From positions 89,954,983 to 90,018,982 of the forward strand of contig CP136061.1 in NCBI GenBank assembly GCA_032622095.1: DNA of 64,000 nt. Reading direction: 5' to 3'. Positions 11,101 to 26,100 of the stretch are shown here, one piece after another. The stretch comes from Siphonodentalium dalli. Lineage: Eukaryota > Mollusca > Scaphopoda > Gadilida > Siphonodentaliidae. A program made the translations under genes and the position numbers. The notes below the pieces were generated by a model that saw only the letters and a list, made by a program, of their open reading frames with translations, did no database searches and had not been told where the DNA came from. How positions within the stretch are numbered: the first letter of the stretch is position 1; each line of letters begins with the position of its first letter.

Positions 11101-14100
11101 TACTCTCACTCGCAAAGCCAACAGTGCGGGCTCATGCGACGCACAGAAGGTTATAACTAAAGTCTGCAAACATGGTGAGCATTAATTATGTTTAATTGGT
11201 GGATTGACCATTAAAATTGAAGTAAGTATTGGTAAATTCGTCTGATCTATCACATTATCAACAACGGGGAACAATTGAAAAAGAAATTAAATTTTCTCAA
11301 ACCCCACCCATTATTTGATGAATGTGATTTCAGAAAATTTGTTTACCTGTTAATCCAATTGAAAACAAAATTAAATCTCTGTGCCATCATGCTAATAACG
11401 ATGTGACTGTGTTTGAAAACCTGAGAAAAGCACGGCCTCGTATTTCTCTATAGATATCTGGTAAAGGAAAATTTTAATACGAAATAAAAGCGATGTCTCA
11501 TTATCGTAGCAACAAGGTTTCTTCTTGACAATTCTGTGCATTATGAGTTTGTTCCCTAAACAATCATCGTAACTCTATTTTGTTTGCCTGCAACTGTTGT
11601 AATAAGTGTTTACAATATTTGTTTTCTTTGGCCAATCGGTGTGACATTTGGTGTATAGTCTTCTAAGTTAAACCACATGACATGGTCCAAATTTGGGCTA
11701 AATCTGGTATTTAGGAGAAACGTTATAAATGAGTGAAAATCGTGACAGAGTTACAGACTGAATTCTTTATATAGAGGATCTATAATGAGTCGCAATTCTA
11801 TACAAATTTTATTAACTCTTTCAGTGCCAGGGGCCGATCTCATCGGCCCTAATTTACAGTCTGTAGAGTGCCAGGGCTGATAAAATCGCCCCTAAAAATT
11901 TAAAAATTAAAAAAAATTAAAAAAATTTGGGTATGCTTAAGCATGCTATAGCGAATTTAAAAACAAACTGGATAAAACCTTAGGGGCATGTTATAACTCA
12001 AAACTATCACCAAGTATTCATAGTAATAATTTTGATGCCCATGAAAAACGTAAGATTCCCTGGCACTAAACCTACAATATAAGTCTTGCACTGAAAGAGT
12101 TAAAGAATATAAGAAAAAATTATTAAAATTGTAAAAAATAATAACAAATGATGAAAAATTGTTAGGCCAATGCATTCTCTTATATATGCGAGGCGACCTA
12201 TGGTCGACTGGCATATATAAGAGAATGCATTGGCACAGGCTATATGGGTTGATACAAAAATCGGACTTGGCACTGAAAGGGTTAACGAAGTACACTGAAT
12301 TTGATTTGAGCTTTAGTGAGGCTCAAATCAATTTTAAGTCTACGAGGTTAATAAATTTTGAATAGAATGCGATGAATTTTAAATCCTTTTTATCACATAA
12401 TCACATTTTAGCAAGGAAAAATGACCGGGGTTAAATGGCCGGGGTTAAAAAAAATTATATTGATTTCCTTATCACAACCAAAGAGGAAGTAAGACACCTT
12501 CAAGACAAAATATAGTTCCATTTTAAATGTGTCTTTTTGTGACAAAATTTTTTCAACCACCCGTATCACCCATGTTTATCACACTAAATAACCCAACACA
12601 AATTGAATGTCATAATTATATTATACATAACATACCGTATGCACCCGTCAGTAAGCCCATCCTCGAAGATAAGCCCAGTCTGGGTTTTTCACCCTAAATA
12701 AAACATGGGGTGGTCCTCGTAGATACATGTAAGCCCACCCCCATTTTAGAGCATTTGGTAGGTGAATAATTGTAATCATGTCTTCCTATCCAGTATAATA
12801 AGAGAAGATAATCAAGCACATCTGTGCTGTTATTATTTTTTCCAGTTGTTTTTCTTAAAAAAAAAAAATAAAGATGTATAATAGTATACACTTGTTAGCT
12901 CAACTTTACTTTGTAAAGTTTGAGCTATTGCCATGGCTTGGTATCCGTCGTCCGTGTGCGTGTGTGTGCGTGTGTGCGTGATGCGTCAACAATTTCCTTT
13001 AGCACGGGCTACAGTTCGTACCTTTGGTCCGATTATTATGAAATTTGTCATGGATGTTGACATTGACATGTAGATGGGAACGAGTCATTTTGGGGTCATT
13101 CGGAAAAAAAACATGGCCGCCAGTGGCCATCTTGGATTTCAAAATTCAATCCATTAGCACGGGCTACAGGCCGTACCGTTTGTCTTATTGTCAGGAAATT
13201 TGTTATGGATGTTAATATTGACATGTAGATGGGAACGAGTAATTTTGGGGTCATTTGGCCAAAAAACATGGCCGCCGGCAGCCATCTTAGATTTTACTCT
13301 TTGCATGACTAAATCCTTTGACACGGGCTACAGGTCGTACCTTTGGTCAGATCATCATAAAATTTGTCATGGATGTTAACAATGATATGTAGATGGGAAC
13401 GAGTCTTTTTTGGGTCATTCGGGCAAAAAACATGGCCGCCAGCAGCCATCTTGGATTTTACTCTTTGTATGACTAAATCCTTTAGCACGGGCTACAGGTC
13501 GTACCTTTAGTCTGATCATCATGAAATTTGTAATGGCTGTTGAAATTAGAATGTAGATGGGAACGAGTCATTTTGGGGTCATTCGGACAAAAAACATGGC
13601 CACCAGCAGCCATCTTTGATTTCAAAATTTAATCCATTAGCACAGGCCACAGGTCGTACTGTTCGTCTGATCATCATGAAATTTGTCATGGATGTTAATA
13701 TTGACATGTAGATGGGAACGAGTAATTTTGGGGTCATTCGGCCAAAAAACATGGCCGCCAGCAGCCAATTTGGATTTTACTCTTTGTATGACTAGATCCT
13801 TTAGCACAGGCTACAGGTCGTACCTTTAGTCTGATCATCATAAAATTTGTCACGAATGTTAATAATGACATGTAGATGGGAACGAGTCATTTTGGGGTGA
13901 TTCGACCAAAAAACATGGCCACCAGAAGCCATCTTGGATTTGACTCTTTGTATGACTAAATCCTTTAGCACGGACTACAGGTCGTACCTTGAGTCTGATC
14001 GGCATGAAATTTTTCGTGGCTGTTGAAATTGGAATGTAGATGGGAACGAGTCATTTTGGGGTCATTTGGATGAAAAACATGGCCGCCAGTGGCCATCTTT

Positions 14101-17100
14101 GATTTCAAAATTCAATCCATTAGCACAGGCTACAGGTCGTACTGTTCGTCTGATCATCATAAAATTTATCATGGATGTTAATATTGACATGTAGATGGGA
14201 ACGATTAATTTTGGGGTCATTCGGCCAAAAAACATGACCGCAGCAGCCATCTTGGATTTTACTCTTTGTATGACTAAATCCTTTAGCACGGGTTACAGGT
14301 CGTACCTTTAGTCTGATCATCATAAAATTTGTCATGGATGTTAGCAATGACATGTAGATTGGAACGAGTCATTTTGAGTTCATTCGGACAAAAAACATGG
14401 CCACCAGCAGCCATCTTGGATTTTACTTTTTGTATGACTAAATCATTTAGCACGGGCTACAGGTCGTACTTTTAGTCTGATCATCATAAAATTTGTCCTG
14501 GATGTTAACAATGACATGTAGATGGGAACGAGTCATTTTGGGGTCATTCGTCCAAAAAAAAATGGCCGCCAGTGGCCATCTTTGATTTCAAAATTCAATC
14601 CATTAGCACAGGCTACAGGTCGTACCTTTAGTCTGATCATCATAAAATTTGTCATGGATGTTAGCAATGACATGTAGATTGGAACGAGTCATTTTTAGGT
14701 CATTCGGCCAAAAAACATGGCCGCCAGCAGCCATCTTGGATTTTACTCTTTGTATGACTAAATCATTTAGCACGGCTACAGGTCGTACTTTTAGTCTGAT
14801 CATCATAAAATTTGTCCTGGATGTTAACGATGACATGTGGATGGGATATAATCATTTTGGGGTCATTCGGCCGAAGACATGGCCGTCAGCAGCCATCTTG
14901 GATTTTACTTTTCTCTTCATGTCTATAAACTAGTATTAGACATTCAACTTTCTACATTCCTAATCGCTCCATTAAATTATTCCTTTTCCAAGTTGAGCTA
15001 CAGTGTCATTGACACTTTCATGTTAATATTGTTGTGAATTATACACATCTTATTCTATTCATAGTTGTTGGATCAATAAATGATGTTATTACATTGTATC
15101 AAATCAATAAAATCAAAGGATATTAGGGGGGGTCTCGTGAGTAAGCCCAGTACCCACTTTTTGAGCAAAAACATGCACGAGCCCTCTGGGCTTACTGACG
15201 GGTGTATACAGTAATAATAACATTGATTGATATTATTGCGTTAAGCTTTTATGTCACTACATGTGCCGATAATACACATGTGTCTTACTAAAAAATATGA
15301 TGCGGTTTAGGGACTAATTATGTGATATACAGTAATTCTCTAAGTAATCGACCTCTTAACCACAGCAGAATTATGGGTAACTTTTCAGGATTTAATCGGA
15401 AATATGGCTTAAATCCTGTAAAATTACCCATAATTCTGCTGTGGTTAAGAGGTCGATTACTTAGAGCATAACTGTATATAGCTTGCTGCTCTCATTGTTT
15501 GCTCCAATACTACTCCAATTTCCACCCTAGATGATGCTTATTTCAAGTTAATCAGGTCTTGTCTTTAACTTTATCCATATGGAATGCATTTTGCATGTGA
15601 CGATGATGTCACACAATGTAAATGATGTTCGCCACAACCATGAAACTTGAACGATAAAATAAAATCATCACACATGACGAAACAAGTCCTGTATGTGCCT
15701 GAATAAACCTTGTAAGTCTGTTTTATTTTAATTCAACGATTCTATGACAGGTGGTTTGTAATAAACACAGAACGGCATGTCTTAATGGTTTTGTCGGTAT
15801 GGCACTTGTGCTATTGTGGAAGGATAGAACTTGAGGCTGCAATAGTCATTTTTGAACCCATTAACCCTTTACAAATATGGATATCATTGGAATCGGTTCA
15901 TTGACCACATTGTGATGGTTACAGTTATGCCCTGTGCCAATGCATTCTCTTATATATGCGAGTCGACCATAGGTCGCCTCGCATATATAAGAGAATGCAT
16001 TGGCCTAAAAAAATTCTTTTTTTACCATTTTTTCTTACATTCTTTAACAATTTTATAATATTTTCTTACATTTTTTAACAATTTTTATAATATTTTTCTA
16101 CATTCTTTGACAATTTTATCATTTTTAATATGTGTTAAGCCAATGCATTCTCTTATATATACGAGGCGACCTATGGTCGACTCGCATATATAAGAGAATG
16201 CATTGGCACAGGGCCGTTCTGTTGGGTAAAGGGTTAACAAACTCGTGTTATTCTGTGTTTGTATTTACATTTACAGATATAATCCTAAGTGAGAATGCAC
16301 ATGAGTAAATTCAATACCAAGCAGTTCGTTCAGTTTGGAGGGATTCCGTTATTGAACATCAGGTTTAGAGAGGTTTTAGTGAAGTAACAAACTATATTTT
16401 GTCTTTTCAGTGAATGGCTGCAAATACAGGAAAATTTCTAAAGGGGCATGTAACATGGACACAAATATGAGAACTGTGCAGTTAACACTGAAGAATGGTG
16501 ACCCCAAAAAATGTGCAGCCACCCATACAAAGGAGAAGAAATGTAAATCCAAAAAGAACAAACCGAGTAAATTAGCCAAACAAGGTGGGTTCCCAGAACT
16601 GCTTTATTGTCTCCCGAAAACAAAATTCGGGGGACTATTAAAATAGCCGTTGTCCGTCTGTCCGTGTGTGCGTGCGGAAATGGTTTCCAGATGATAACTT
16701 TAGTTTCGGTTATTAGATCAAAAGCAAATTTCATAGGTGAGTTTATCAGACCAAAACACGGGTCAAGTTCGAATATGGGTTTGCTCCGCCCATTTTTGCT
16801 AGAGTTATGGCCCTTTTTAGCTCAACTTACTTTTGTAAGTTTGAGCTATTGCCATGGTTTGGCGCCCGTCATCCGTGTGTCCGTCAACAATTTCCTTTGG
16901 CGCGGGCTACAGGTCGTACCTTTGGTCTGATCTTTATGAAATTTGATGTTAATAATGACATGTAGATGGGAACGAGTGATTTTGGGGTCGTTCGGCCAAA
17001 AAACATGGCTGCCAGCAGCCATCTTGGATTTTACTCTTTGCATGACTAAATCCTTTGGCGCTGGCTAAAGGTCGTTGCGTTGGTCGGAAGTTTATGAAAT

Positions 17101-20100
17101 TTGTCATGGATGTTAACACTGACATGTAGATGGGAACGAGTGATTTTGGAGTCGTTCGGCCAAAAAACATGGCCGCCAGCAGCCATCTTGGATTTTACTC
17201 TTTGCATGACTAAATCCTTTGGCGCGGGCTACAGGTTGTACCTTTGGTCTAATCTTTATGAAATTTGTCATGAATGTTGACATTGACATGTAGATGGGAA
17301 CGAATCATTGTGGGGTCATTCAGCCAAAAAACATGGCCGCTGGCAGCCATCTTGGATTTCAAGTTTCAATCCATTGGCGCGGGTTACAGGTCGTACTGTT
17401 CGTCTGATCATCATGAAATTTGTCATGGATGTTAATAATGACATGTAGATGGGAACGAGTGATTTTGGGGTCGTTCGGCCAAAAAACATGGCTGCCAGCA
17501 GCCATCTTGGATTTTACTCTTTGCATGACTAAATCCTTTGGCGCGGGCTAAAGGTCGTTGCGTTGGTCAGAAGTTTATGAAATTTGTCATGGATGTTAAC
17601 ACTGACATGTAGATGGGAACGAGTGATTTTGGAGTCGTTCGGTCAAAAAACATGGCTGCCAGCAGCCATCTTGGATTTCACGATTCAATCCATTGGCGCG
17701 GGCTACAGGTCGTACTGTTCGTCTGATCATCATGAAATTTGTCATGGATGTTAATAATGACATGTAGATGGGAAACAAGTGATTTTGGGGTCGTTCGTCC
17801 AAAAAACATGGCCGCCAGCAGCTATCTTGGATTTTACTCTTTGCATGACTAAATCCTTTGGTGCGGGCTACAGGTCGTAGCTTTGGTCAGATGGTCATGA
17901 AATTTGTCATGGATGATAACAATGACATGTAGATGGGAACGAGTCGTTTTAAATCCTTTTGCGCGGGACATTTTGGATTTCAAAATTCAATCCATTGGCG
18001 CGGTCAACAGGTCATACTGTTCGTCTGATCATCATGAAGTTTGTAGGTCGTAGCTTTGGTCAGATCTTCATAAAATTTGTCATGGATGTTAACAATGACA
18101 CGTAGATGGGAACGAGTCCTTTTGGGGTCAATTGGCCAAAAAACATGGCCGCCAGCAGCCATCTTGTATTTTACTCTTTGCATCACTAAATCCTTTGGCG
18201 CAGGTTAGACATTTCAATTAGCACCTTTCCTATTCCTCCATTTACTGTCAACCATTAAATTATTCCTCTACCTAAGTTGAGCTACAGTGTCATTGACACT
18301 ATCATTTTACTTAGAATCTTGCAATTTTCTGGTTTCCGAATGATAACTTCAGTTTGTTTGATCATATCTGAACCAAATTTGGTATGTGAGTTTATCAGCC
18401 CTATATACAGGTCAAATTTGAATATGGGTTTGCTCCGCCCATTTTTGCGAGAGTTGTGGCCCTTTTTCGACTTGGAATCCTGTCAATTTCTGGTTTCCGG
18501 ATGATAACTTCAGTTTGTGTGATCATATCGGAACCAAATTTGGAATGTGCATTTATCAGCTCGAAATACAGGCTAAGATCAAATATGGGTACAATCCTCC
18601 CAAATTTGCTAGAGTTATGGCCCTTTTTCGACTTAGAATCCTGTCAATTTCTGGTTTCCGGATGATAACTTTAGTTTGTGTGATCATATCTGATCAAATT
18701 TAGTATGATAGTTTATCAGCCCAAAATACAGGTCAGGTTCGAACATGGGTTTGCTCTGCCCATTTTTGTGAGAGTTCTGGCCCTTTTACGACTTAGAATC
18801 CTGTCAATTTCTGGTTTCCGGATGATAACTTTAGTTTGTGTGTTCATATCTGAATCAAATTACAAATTTGGTATATGAGTTTATCAGCTCGAAATACAGA
18901 TCAAGTTCGAATATGGGTACGATCCACCCATTTTTTGTCTGGTTGCTCTCAAATATGGAATATTGATTTCTTATATGAAAATATAACATGAACTTTTTTC
19001 CGATTATTTCTTGGCAGAAACTGTGTACCTTATAACTAAAACTTAAAAGGATAGCCTTTTGGTTCTGGTCGAAGCTTTTGCTTATGTACTATTCTCAATG
19101 TGGTGTCTATATGGGATAATTATGCACTCTAAACATTTGAATTTCTCAACAGTTAAATTTTCTGATGTCAATCTTAAAGAAATGCTAAAAAATTCCCAGT
19201 TAGAAGCAACAATGACTAGATACATTTCTGTCATCAGTTACTCATCAAGCAATCTTGGAAACTTGTTTATTCACTGAACAGATCATCTGGTAACAAATAA
19301 CACAGCCAGCATTAATGAAGGTAAAATTAACAAATAAATATCTAAAGTTTGCCGTGTACCATTTCAGGGGACACTGGTTGGATTGTTCTGAAATTTAGTA
19401 TCGGATTTAGGGTCCTTGTTATTTTTTTCAGAAAAGCTTATGCCCCCAATGAAGCCACCATTATCCGAGCAAGGTCAGTTCCCGGAACTGCTTTATTATA
19501 GGTAACTACAGTAATGCCCTAAATAATCGACTCCTTAACCACAGCAGAATTATGGGTAAATGTTCACGATTTAGTCGGGAAAATGGCTTGTTACCATTCA
19601 TCGGAAAGCTCTCACTGTGTCATCCCTGACAATGACATTACAAGAGGAGCAGAGGAACAAAATTTTTCAAATTTGTCTGAGAATCCTTTAGCTGCTGGAA
19701 TCGTTCTCAGAACACTGATCGTTGCATTGATGGTTGATTCGTGATGCCCATGCCACTGGTAATGCAGATGGCAACACAAAGCCTGACAGATACCATGTCA
19801 GTTTCGAACCCTCCGCCATATCGAAGGTATAGCTCAGATGTCGGCCAACAAACCAACTGAGCTATCCGATCCCCACTGTGAGTGCCTTATGTCACTCTAA
19901 CTTACATCATCAGCTATTAACATATATTATCAATCTGCCTTCTGTTTTAGAATGTAACTATGTTGGTGGTGAATGGAGCGAGTGCGATTTGAGAACTGAT
20001 ACCATGCAACAGTCACTCATCCTGGAAACCGGTGATGTAAAAAAATGTCCTCCAAACAAGATCATACACAAAAAATGCAAGAAAGGTAACTAAATTACAT

Positions 20101-23100
20101 AAAACAATTCTCCCCAAACGTATGGGAGGCCAAATTCACATTTAATAGCCAATTACGCTTAAGCGTAATTCCATTATGCTTAAGCGTAATTCAGATTTCT
20201 GACGCTTAAGCATAATGGCATTACACTTAAGCGTAATGAATGTGTATTACGCTTAAGCATAATGGCATTACACTTAAGCGTAATCACTTAAGCGTAATTC
20301 AAATTCCATATCTCAAAACTCCCCTGGAGCTGAAAAGGATGCAGCCAATTACTGATGCCATTAACTTTAAACATATATTTACCTTAGTTGATACCATTAT
20401 ATACGATTAAGCGTAATGCATTACGCTTAAGCGTAATTAGCAATTAAATGTGAATTTGGCCTCCCATAAAACGAAGGTCATACCCAAAAAATGCAAGAAA
20501 GGTGACTAAATTTACACACAAAAATTCCTCCAATGAAGGTCATACACAAAAAATGCAAGAAAGGTAACAAATAATACAAACAAATGTCCCCAAACGAAGG
20601 TCATATGTAAAAACAAATGTAAGAAATATAACTAAATTACACAAACTTTTTCCTATATATGACCGTTTATGAGTTGAAACACTGAGAAAATCAAAGATTC
20701 CTGGATGTGTGAAATATCACAGGTCCCCTGGCGCGACAACACCTCCATGAGTATATACATTAATACAAGGTTTATAACTATCTGACCTACAGTAATGCCC
20801 TAAATAATCGACTCCTTAACCACAGCAGAACTATGGGTAATTTTTCAGGATTTAGTCGGAAATAAGCCATATTTCCGACTAAATCCTGAAAAATTACCCA
20901 TAATTCTGCTGTGGTTAAGGAGTCGATTATTTAGGGCATTACTGTATATTGAGCTGCATGAAATATTGCAAAAACAACATCTCAGATTCCACACGAAACA
21001 CTCTCAGACCATCTAAATTGAAACATATTTCCTCTGGGCTGCCCACCCCAGTAAAAATGTTTTTATCTCACCTGTCAGGAATTAGGGTTTCATGATTTTC
21101 TTAACCCTTCTGTAAGGTATACAAACAGTCTTGTTTCTGTTTATACACAAAGACAGCATGTTTACAAACAAGATGCTCATATATTCAGGTATTATAAATA
21201 GAACATATTTATAAACAAAATTCTAGTATATTCAGATATAAATATTATACTATGCAAAATAAATGTTAACCCTTTCATGATGGGAGCTGCATTGGTGCAG
21301 CATTAAATACCATGTGTCACTGCATTCTCTTATATATGCAAGTCTCCCATAGGGAGCCTCATATATAAGAGAATGCATTTACTAACAAGGTCAAGGTTAA
21401 TATTGTTAGGCCAATCTATTCTCCTATATATCCAAGGATCCCTATGGGAGACTCGCATATATAAGAGAATGCATTGGCACAGTGTTTTCACAAAATTTCA
21501 GGAAGCTCCAGTCATGGAAGGGTTAGTTAATGCATCTCTTACATCCCTGAATCTATTGATATTTCAGCATGTAAATTCAGGAAAGGAAATTGGTCGGCAT
21601 GTAACCTAGCAACCCATCTGAAAGAGCGTAATGATATACTGGTCGGCAGCAATGAGGAAGCCTGTAGCAAAACAAGAACGATAACTAAGCACTGTCGCTA
21701 CAGCAAAAACAAAAACAACAAGAAAAACAAAAAGAATAAGAAGAATAAAAGAAAAAATAAGAAGAAAAATAAAAAGAAGAAAAATAAGAAGAAGCAAAGA
21801 AAACAGCAAAGAAAGTTCAGTAAAACAGGTACGGTGGTCTGGGTCATAGGTCACATGGTGGTCTGGGTCATAGGTCACATGGTGGTCTGGGTCACAGGGG
21901 CTTCTCATTACAGTCACATAGTGGTCTGGGTCACGGTATTCTCATTACAGTCACATAGTGGTCTGGGTCACAGGGGCCTCTCATTACAGTCACATAGTGG
22001 TCTGGGTCACAGGGTCCTCTCATTATGGTCACATGGTGGTCTGGGTCACAGGGGCTTCTCATTATGGTCACATGTGGCCTGGGTCACCGAGGCTTCTCAT
22101 TACGGTCACATGGTGGTCTGGGTCACAGGGGCCTCTCATTAAAGTCACATGGTGGTCTGGGTCACAGGGGCTTCTCAGCACCACAGCTATGCGGGGTAGC
22201 ATCACTGAATTCACCCTATGGGGACCTCATTCTGCAAATGACAGACACCCTATTTTAAGGCTTGGTGGGATTCGAACGAATTATGTCCGTTTAAGCAAGT
22301 GAGCAATAATATTAATAGAACAAAATCTAAATTTAAACAAGCCCGCCACTTAAACGTCTCTATTAACCCTTCCAAGACTGAAGCTTCCTGAAATTTAGCG
22401 AAAACCCATTGCCAATCCATTCCCTTATATATGTGAGTCTGTCCATAGGGAGCCTCACATTTATAAGAGAATTCATTGGCCTAACAATATTTACCTTGAC
22501 CTTGTAAGCCAGTGCGTTCTCTTATATATGCTAGGCTCCCTATGGGAGACTCACATATATAAGAAATGCACTGGTGTTGGATCCTTAATGCTGCAACAGC
22601 GCAGCTCCCGTCATGCAAGGGTTAACAGGGAGGACAACAAAATCAAATACATCCTCAATTTTAATGGCCTAATCTGGTTCCTAAAACTTCAAACGCCAAT
22701 TGGTTGAGTATATGCTGTAATTTACAAATCTGGTACACAATTCTAGGTTAAACTGTTCGAAAACTCATAACACAAACGATAAACAAAATATTGTTCCCGA
22801 GGACTGGGTGGTATGGACAGACTTCATTAATGGAGAAAACACTCCATCGATTCCAAGCACAGAATTTATTAATGGAGATAACAAACCGCCGATTCCAAAT
22901 ACAGAACTTAAGTTACCGATAAAAATCTGCAGATCTGATGTCAATCAACACAAATTAATTGCATATTTCAGTCTAAGTCATTTCTCGCTTTTAAAAATAT
23001 TTACAAAGTCATTTTGCTGAAGACAAAATGGACGTGCATGCCTGCTTGCCAATCAACGATCAGAATACTCATCACCCTATGGGAGACTCACATATATGTG

Positions 23101-26100
23101 ACCCGCCATATCAAATCCAGTCGGAAGTCGGGATTTTTTTTACCCTGTGCCAATGCATTCTCTTATATATGCGAGTCGACCATAGGTCGCCTCGCATATA
23201 TAAGAGAATGTATTGGCCTAACAATTTTTTACAATTTTAATAATTTGTTCTTGTATTCTTTAACAATTTTATAATTTCACCCATACAGAGCTCCAGACAA
23301 ACATGAGCAGACGACACTATTCTATATGCTTCTATATATGTGTAGGGCTCCCTGCAGGGTAATGGATGTTTTTTATTTTATGTCCTAAAAATTGTAAGAA
23401 ACATTTATTTAAAAAACATGATAAAAAATTGTTAGGCCAATGCATTCTCTTATATATGCGAGGCGACCTATGGTCGACTCGCATATATAAGAGAATGCAT
23501 TTGGCACAGGGTTTTTGCAAAATTTCAGGAATCTCCAGTCATGGAATGGTTAAATATTGGAAATGTTTGCTTTGACCACTATCTCTGTTATATTGCAGCG
23601 CCAAGAGATGTTACTATTATACCATCAGAAGATGACCCTCGATTGGTGCAAGTAAACTGGCAGCCACCAATCAGATCTCTCGGTCAAATCACAGGTATGC
23701 TGGCCTTTAGATTGGTGATATTTTGGGACATCGGGGGGATCCAACTTGTTCAACATTGTGGGAGAAACTTCCGAAATTTGCACACAAAAAAACTTGAATT
23801 CCTAGCATTTTTTCTGGGCATGATCGACTAACCCTTTACCCAACAAAACGGCCAAAACCGGCCAAATAAAGCTTCAACAGCCTAAAATATCTTCGGTCTG
23901 TCTCAATAGAACCATACAAATATGGATATCATTGGAACCGGCTCCTTGACCACATTGTGATAGTTACAGTTATGCCCTGTGCCAATGCATTCTCTTATAT
24001 ATGCGAGTCGACCATAGGTCGCCTCGCATATATAAGAGAATGCATTGGCCTAAAAAAAATATTTTTTTACCATTTTTTCTTACATTATTTAACAATTTTA
24101 TAATTTTTAATGTGTTAAGCCAATGCATTCTCTTATATATGCGAGGCGACCTATGGTCGACTCGCATATATAAGAGAATGCATTGGCACAGGGCCGTTCT
24201 GTTGGGTAAAGGGCTAAGTGATAATAATTCATTGATATAAATGTAGTACTTGTACTTGTAAACAATTTCAGTGTTTCTGAATATAAATATATCAACATAG
24301 CTGTGCAGTGAGAAAATATTGCATTCTCATCAATTCTTATATTTATTGTGGGCACTGCATTTACCAAATTGAATTTGGGGTAATCACTGATTGGCTTGAT
24401 GCACTGATGACATATATTTTCTACCCATTGAGGCCTGCAGGTATATAAGCAGCTTCACGATCATCTTTTAAGGAATCGCACATTAAAAACAGCCACAGAA
24501 AATATAATTTACCATTTCAAATGGGGAATTTTACATCTCCAACTGATTTTCTTACAGGAAGTTCTGGCATTAAATTACTCCAGGAGTGCAACTGCCTATT
24601 GCTGTGCCATATTTTAATTAATCTTCAAAACTGCGGTATGAAACCAACACCGTCTTACACCGCCCACATTATTTTCTTAACGGTATATTGGCAGTTCAAT
24701 AAAATCACGATAATCAAACCAATTAAACATTCTCACCCAAACGCTTTATCTCCATTTGAATGCATACTACTAAATATAGTCTGTCAAATTTCTATGGTGT
24801 GACATTGCATCTATCAAAGCGTATTTACCAAATATGGTGCAGGACACTTAGTTCTAGCCTCTAGAATTGGGCTGGATTAATGAAGTGATATTTTCAGTGC
24901 TCTATTTAGTCCATGTGTACTTTTTTGGCATGTTCCATTCATAGGCAGTAGGGATGAAGTCCTGACATGTATTCTCTCTCTCTCGCATGTGCGTGGGGCT
25001 TTCTACCTGTCTTTTTCTATTCCCACCCAAAATAGCAATGACATGATGAAACATGCTGAAGTGAAAACACCATGTGCGCGCAGTATACAGGAATATTCCA
25101 TTGTAATAATCCAGTTAGGTTATGCTTTCCTTTCATTTAAACAAAAAATAACTATCTATTGCTCATTGTTTTCAGATACAAACTTATTTATAGTACTAGT
25201 AAGCGGAATAATTTAATAGTTTACATGTAACTGAAATTTTTCTATTTCTGAAATATTTTATTGCTTCGGAAGTTGTGTACACTACTGTAGCTAAGTTCAG
25301 CATAGAATAACTCAGACATAGACTCTCAGCCATAGGTTATCGGATCTCGATGAAATTTAGTAAGGATTTTGGCCATCCACCGGTCAACAGCAAGCCTGAG
25401 TTTAGTATGCCTGTCATTTGCAGAATGAGGTCCCCCAGAGGGTGAATTTATCCTGCATAGTGGGCTCATTCACTAAATTCACCTTCTGGGGACCTCATTC
25501 TGCTTAGGCCTCATCTTCTATGGAAAGTTTCTTTATTATCAAATTTCTATAGAAACTTCATCACATAGATTCTATTTCTTTTTTAGTTTAGTTTCTCTAT
25601 ATCCCCAAATTGGCAGACGATATTGCATATTCAAGGTTATCAATGGGTGTACATGTACGTCACAATATTCACCATTTGGGAACTTAAATCTGAGTCTATG
25701 TCTCCCATAGCAGATGAGGCCATGCAGAATTGAGCTCCCCATAGGGTGAATTTGGTGATGCTAGCCAACCCTGTGGGTTAGCATCACTAAATTCACCCTC
25801 TGGGGATCTCATTCTGCAAATAACAGGCATACTAAGCTCAGGCTTGGGCGACAGCCCAGCCCTACAGTAATGCTCTAATTAATCGACTCCTTAACCACAG
25901 CAGAATTATGGGTAACTTTTCAGGATTTAGTCGGAAATATGGCTTGTTGCCATTCATCGGAAGAAATATGGCTTGTTGCCATTCATCGGAAAGCTCTCAG
26001 CGAGACCTTTATGATGAATGGCAACAAGCCATATTTCCGACTAAATCCTGAAAAGTTACCCATAATTCTGCTGTGGTTGAGAAATTGATTAATTAGAGCA

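Noticed and set aside
14062-14933. Frames in the 164-bp arrays such as [17 protein letters not shown]
   Set aside because: By-products of a tandem repeat, found in every array and in both senses, with frequent breaks.
19801-19874. Functional tRNA gene
   Set aside because: A and B boxes are present, but the acceptor stem does not pair and a long non-tRNA body follows, as in a SINE.
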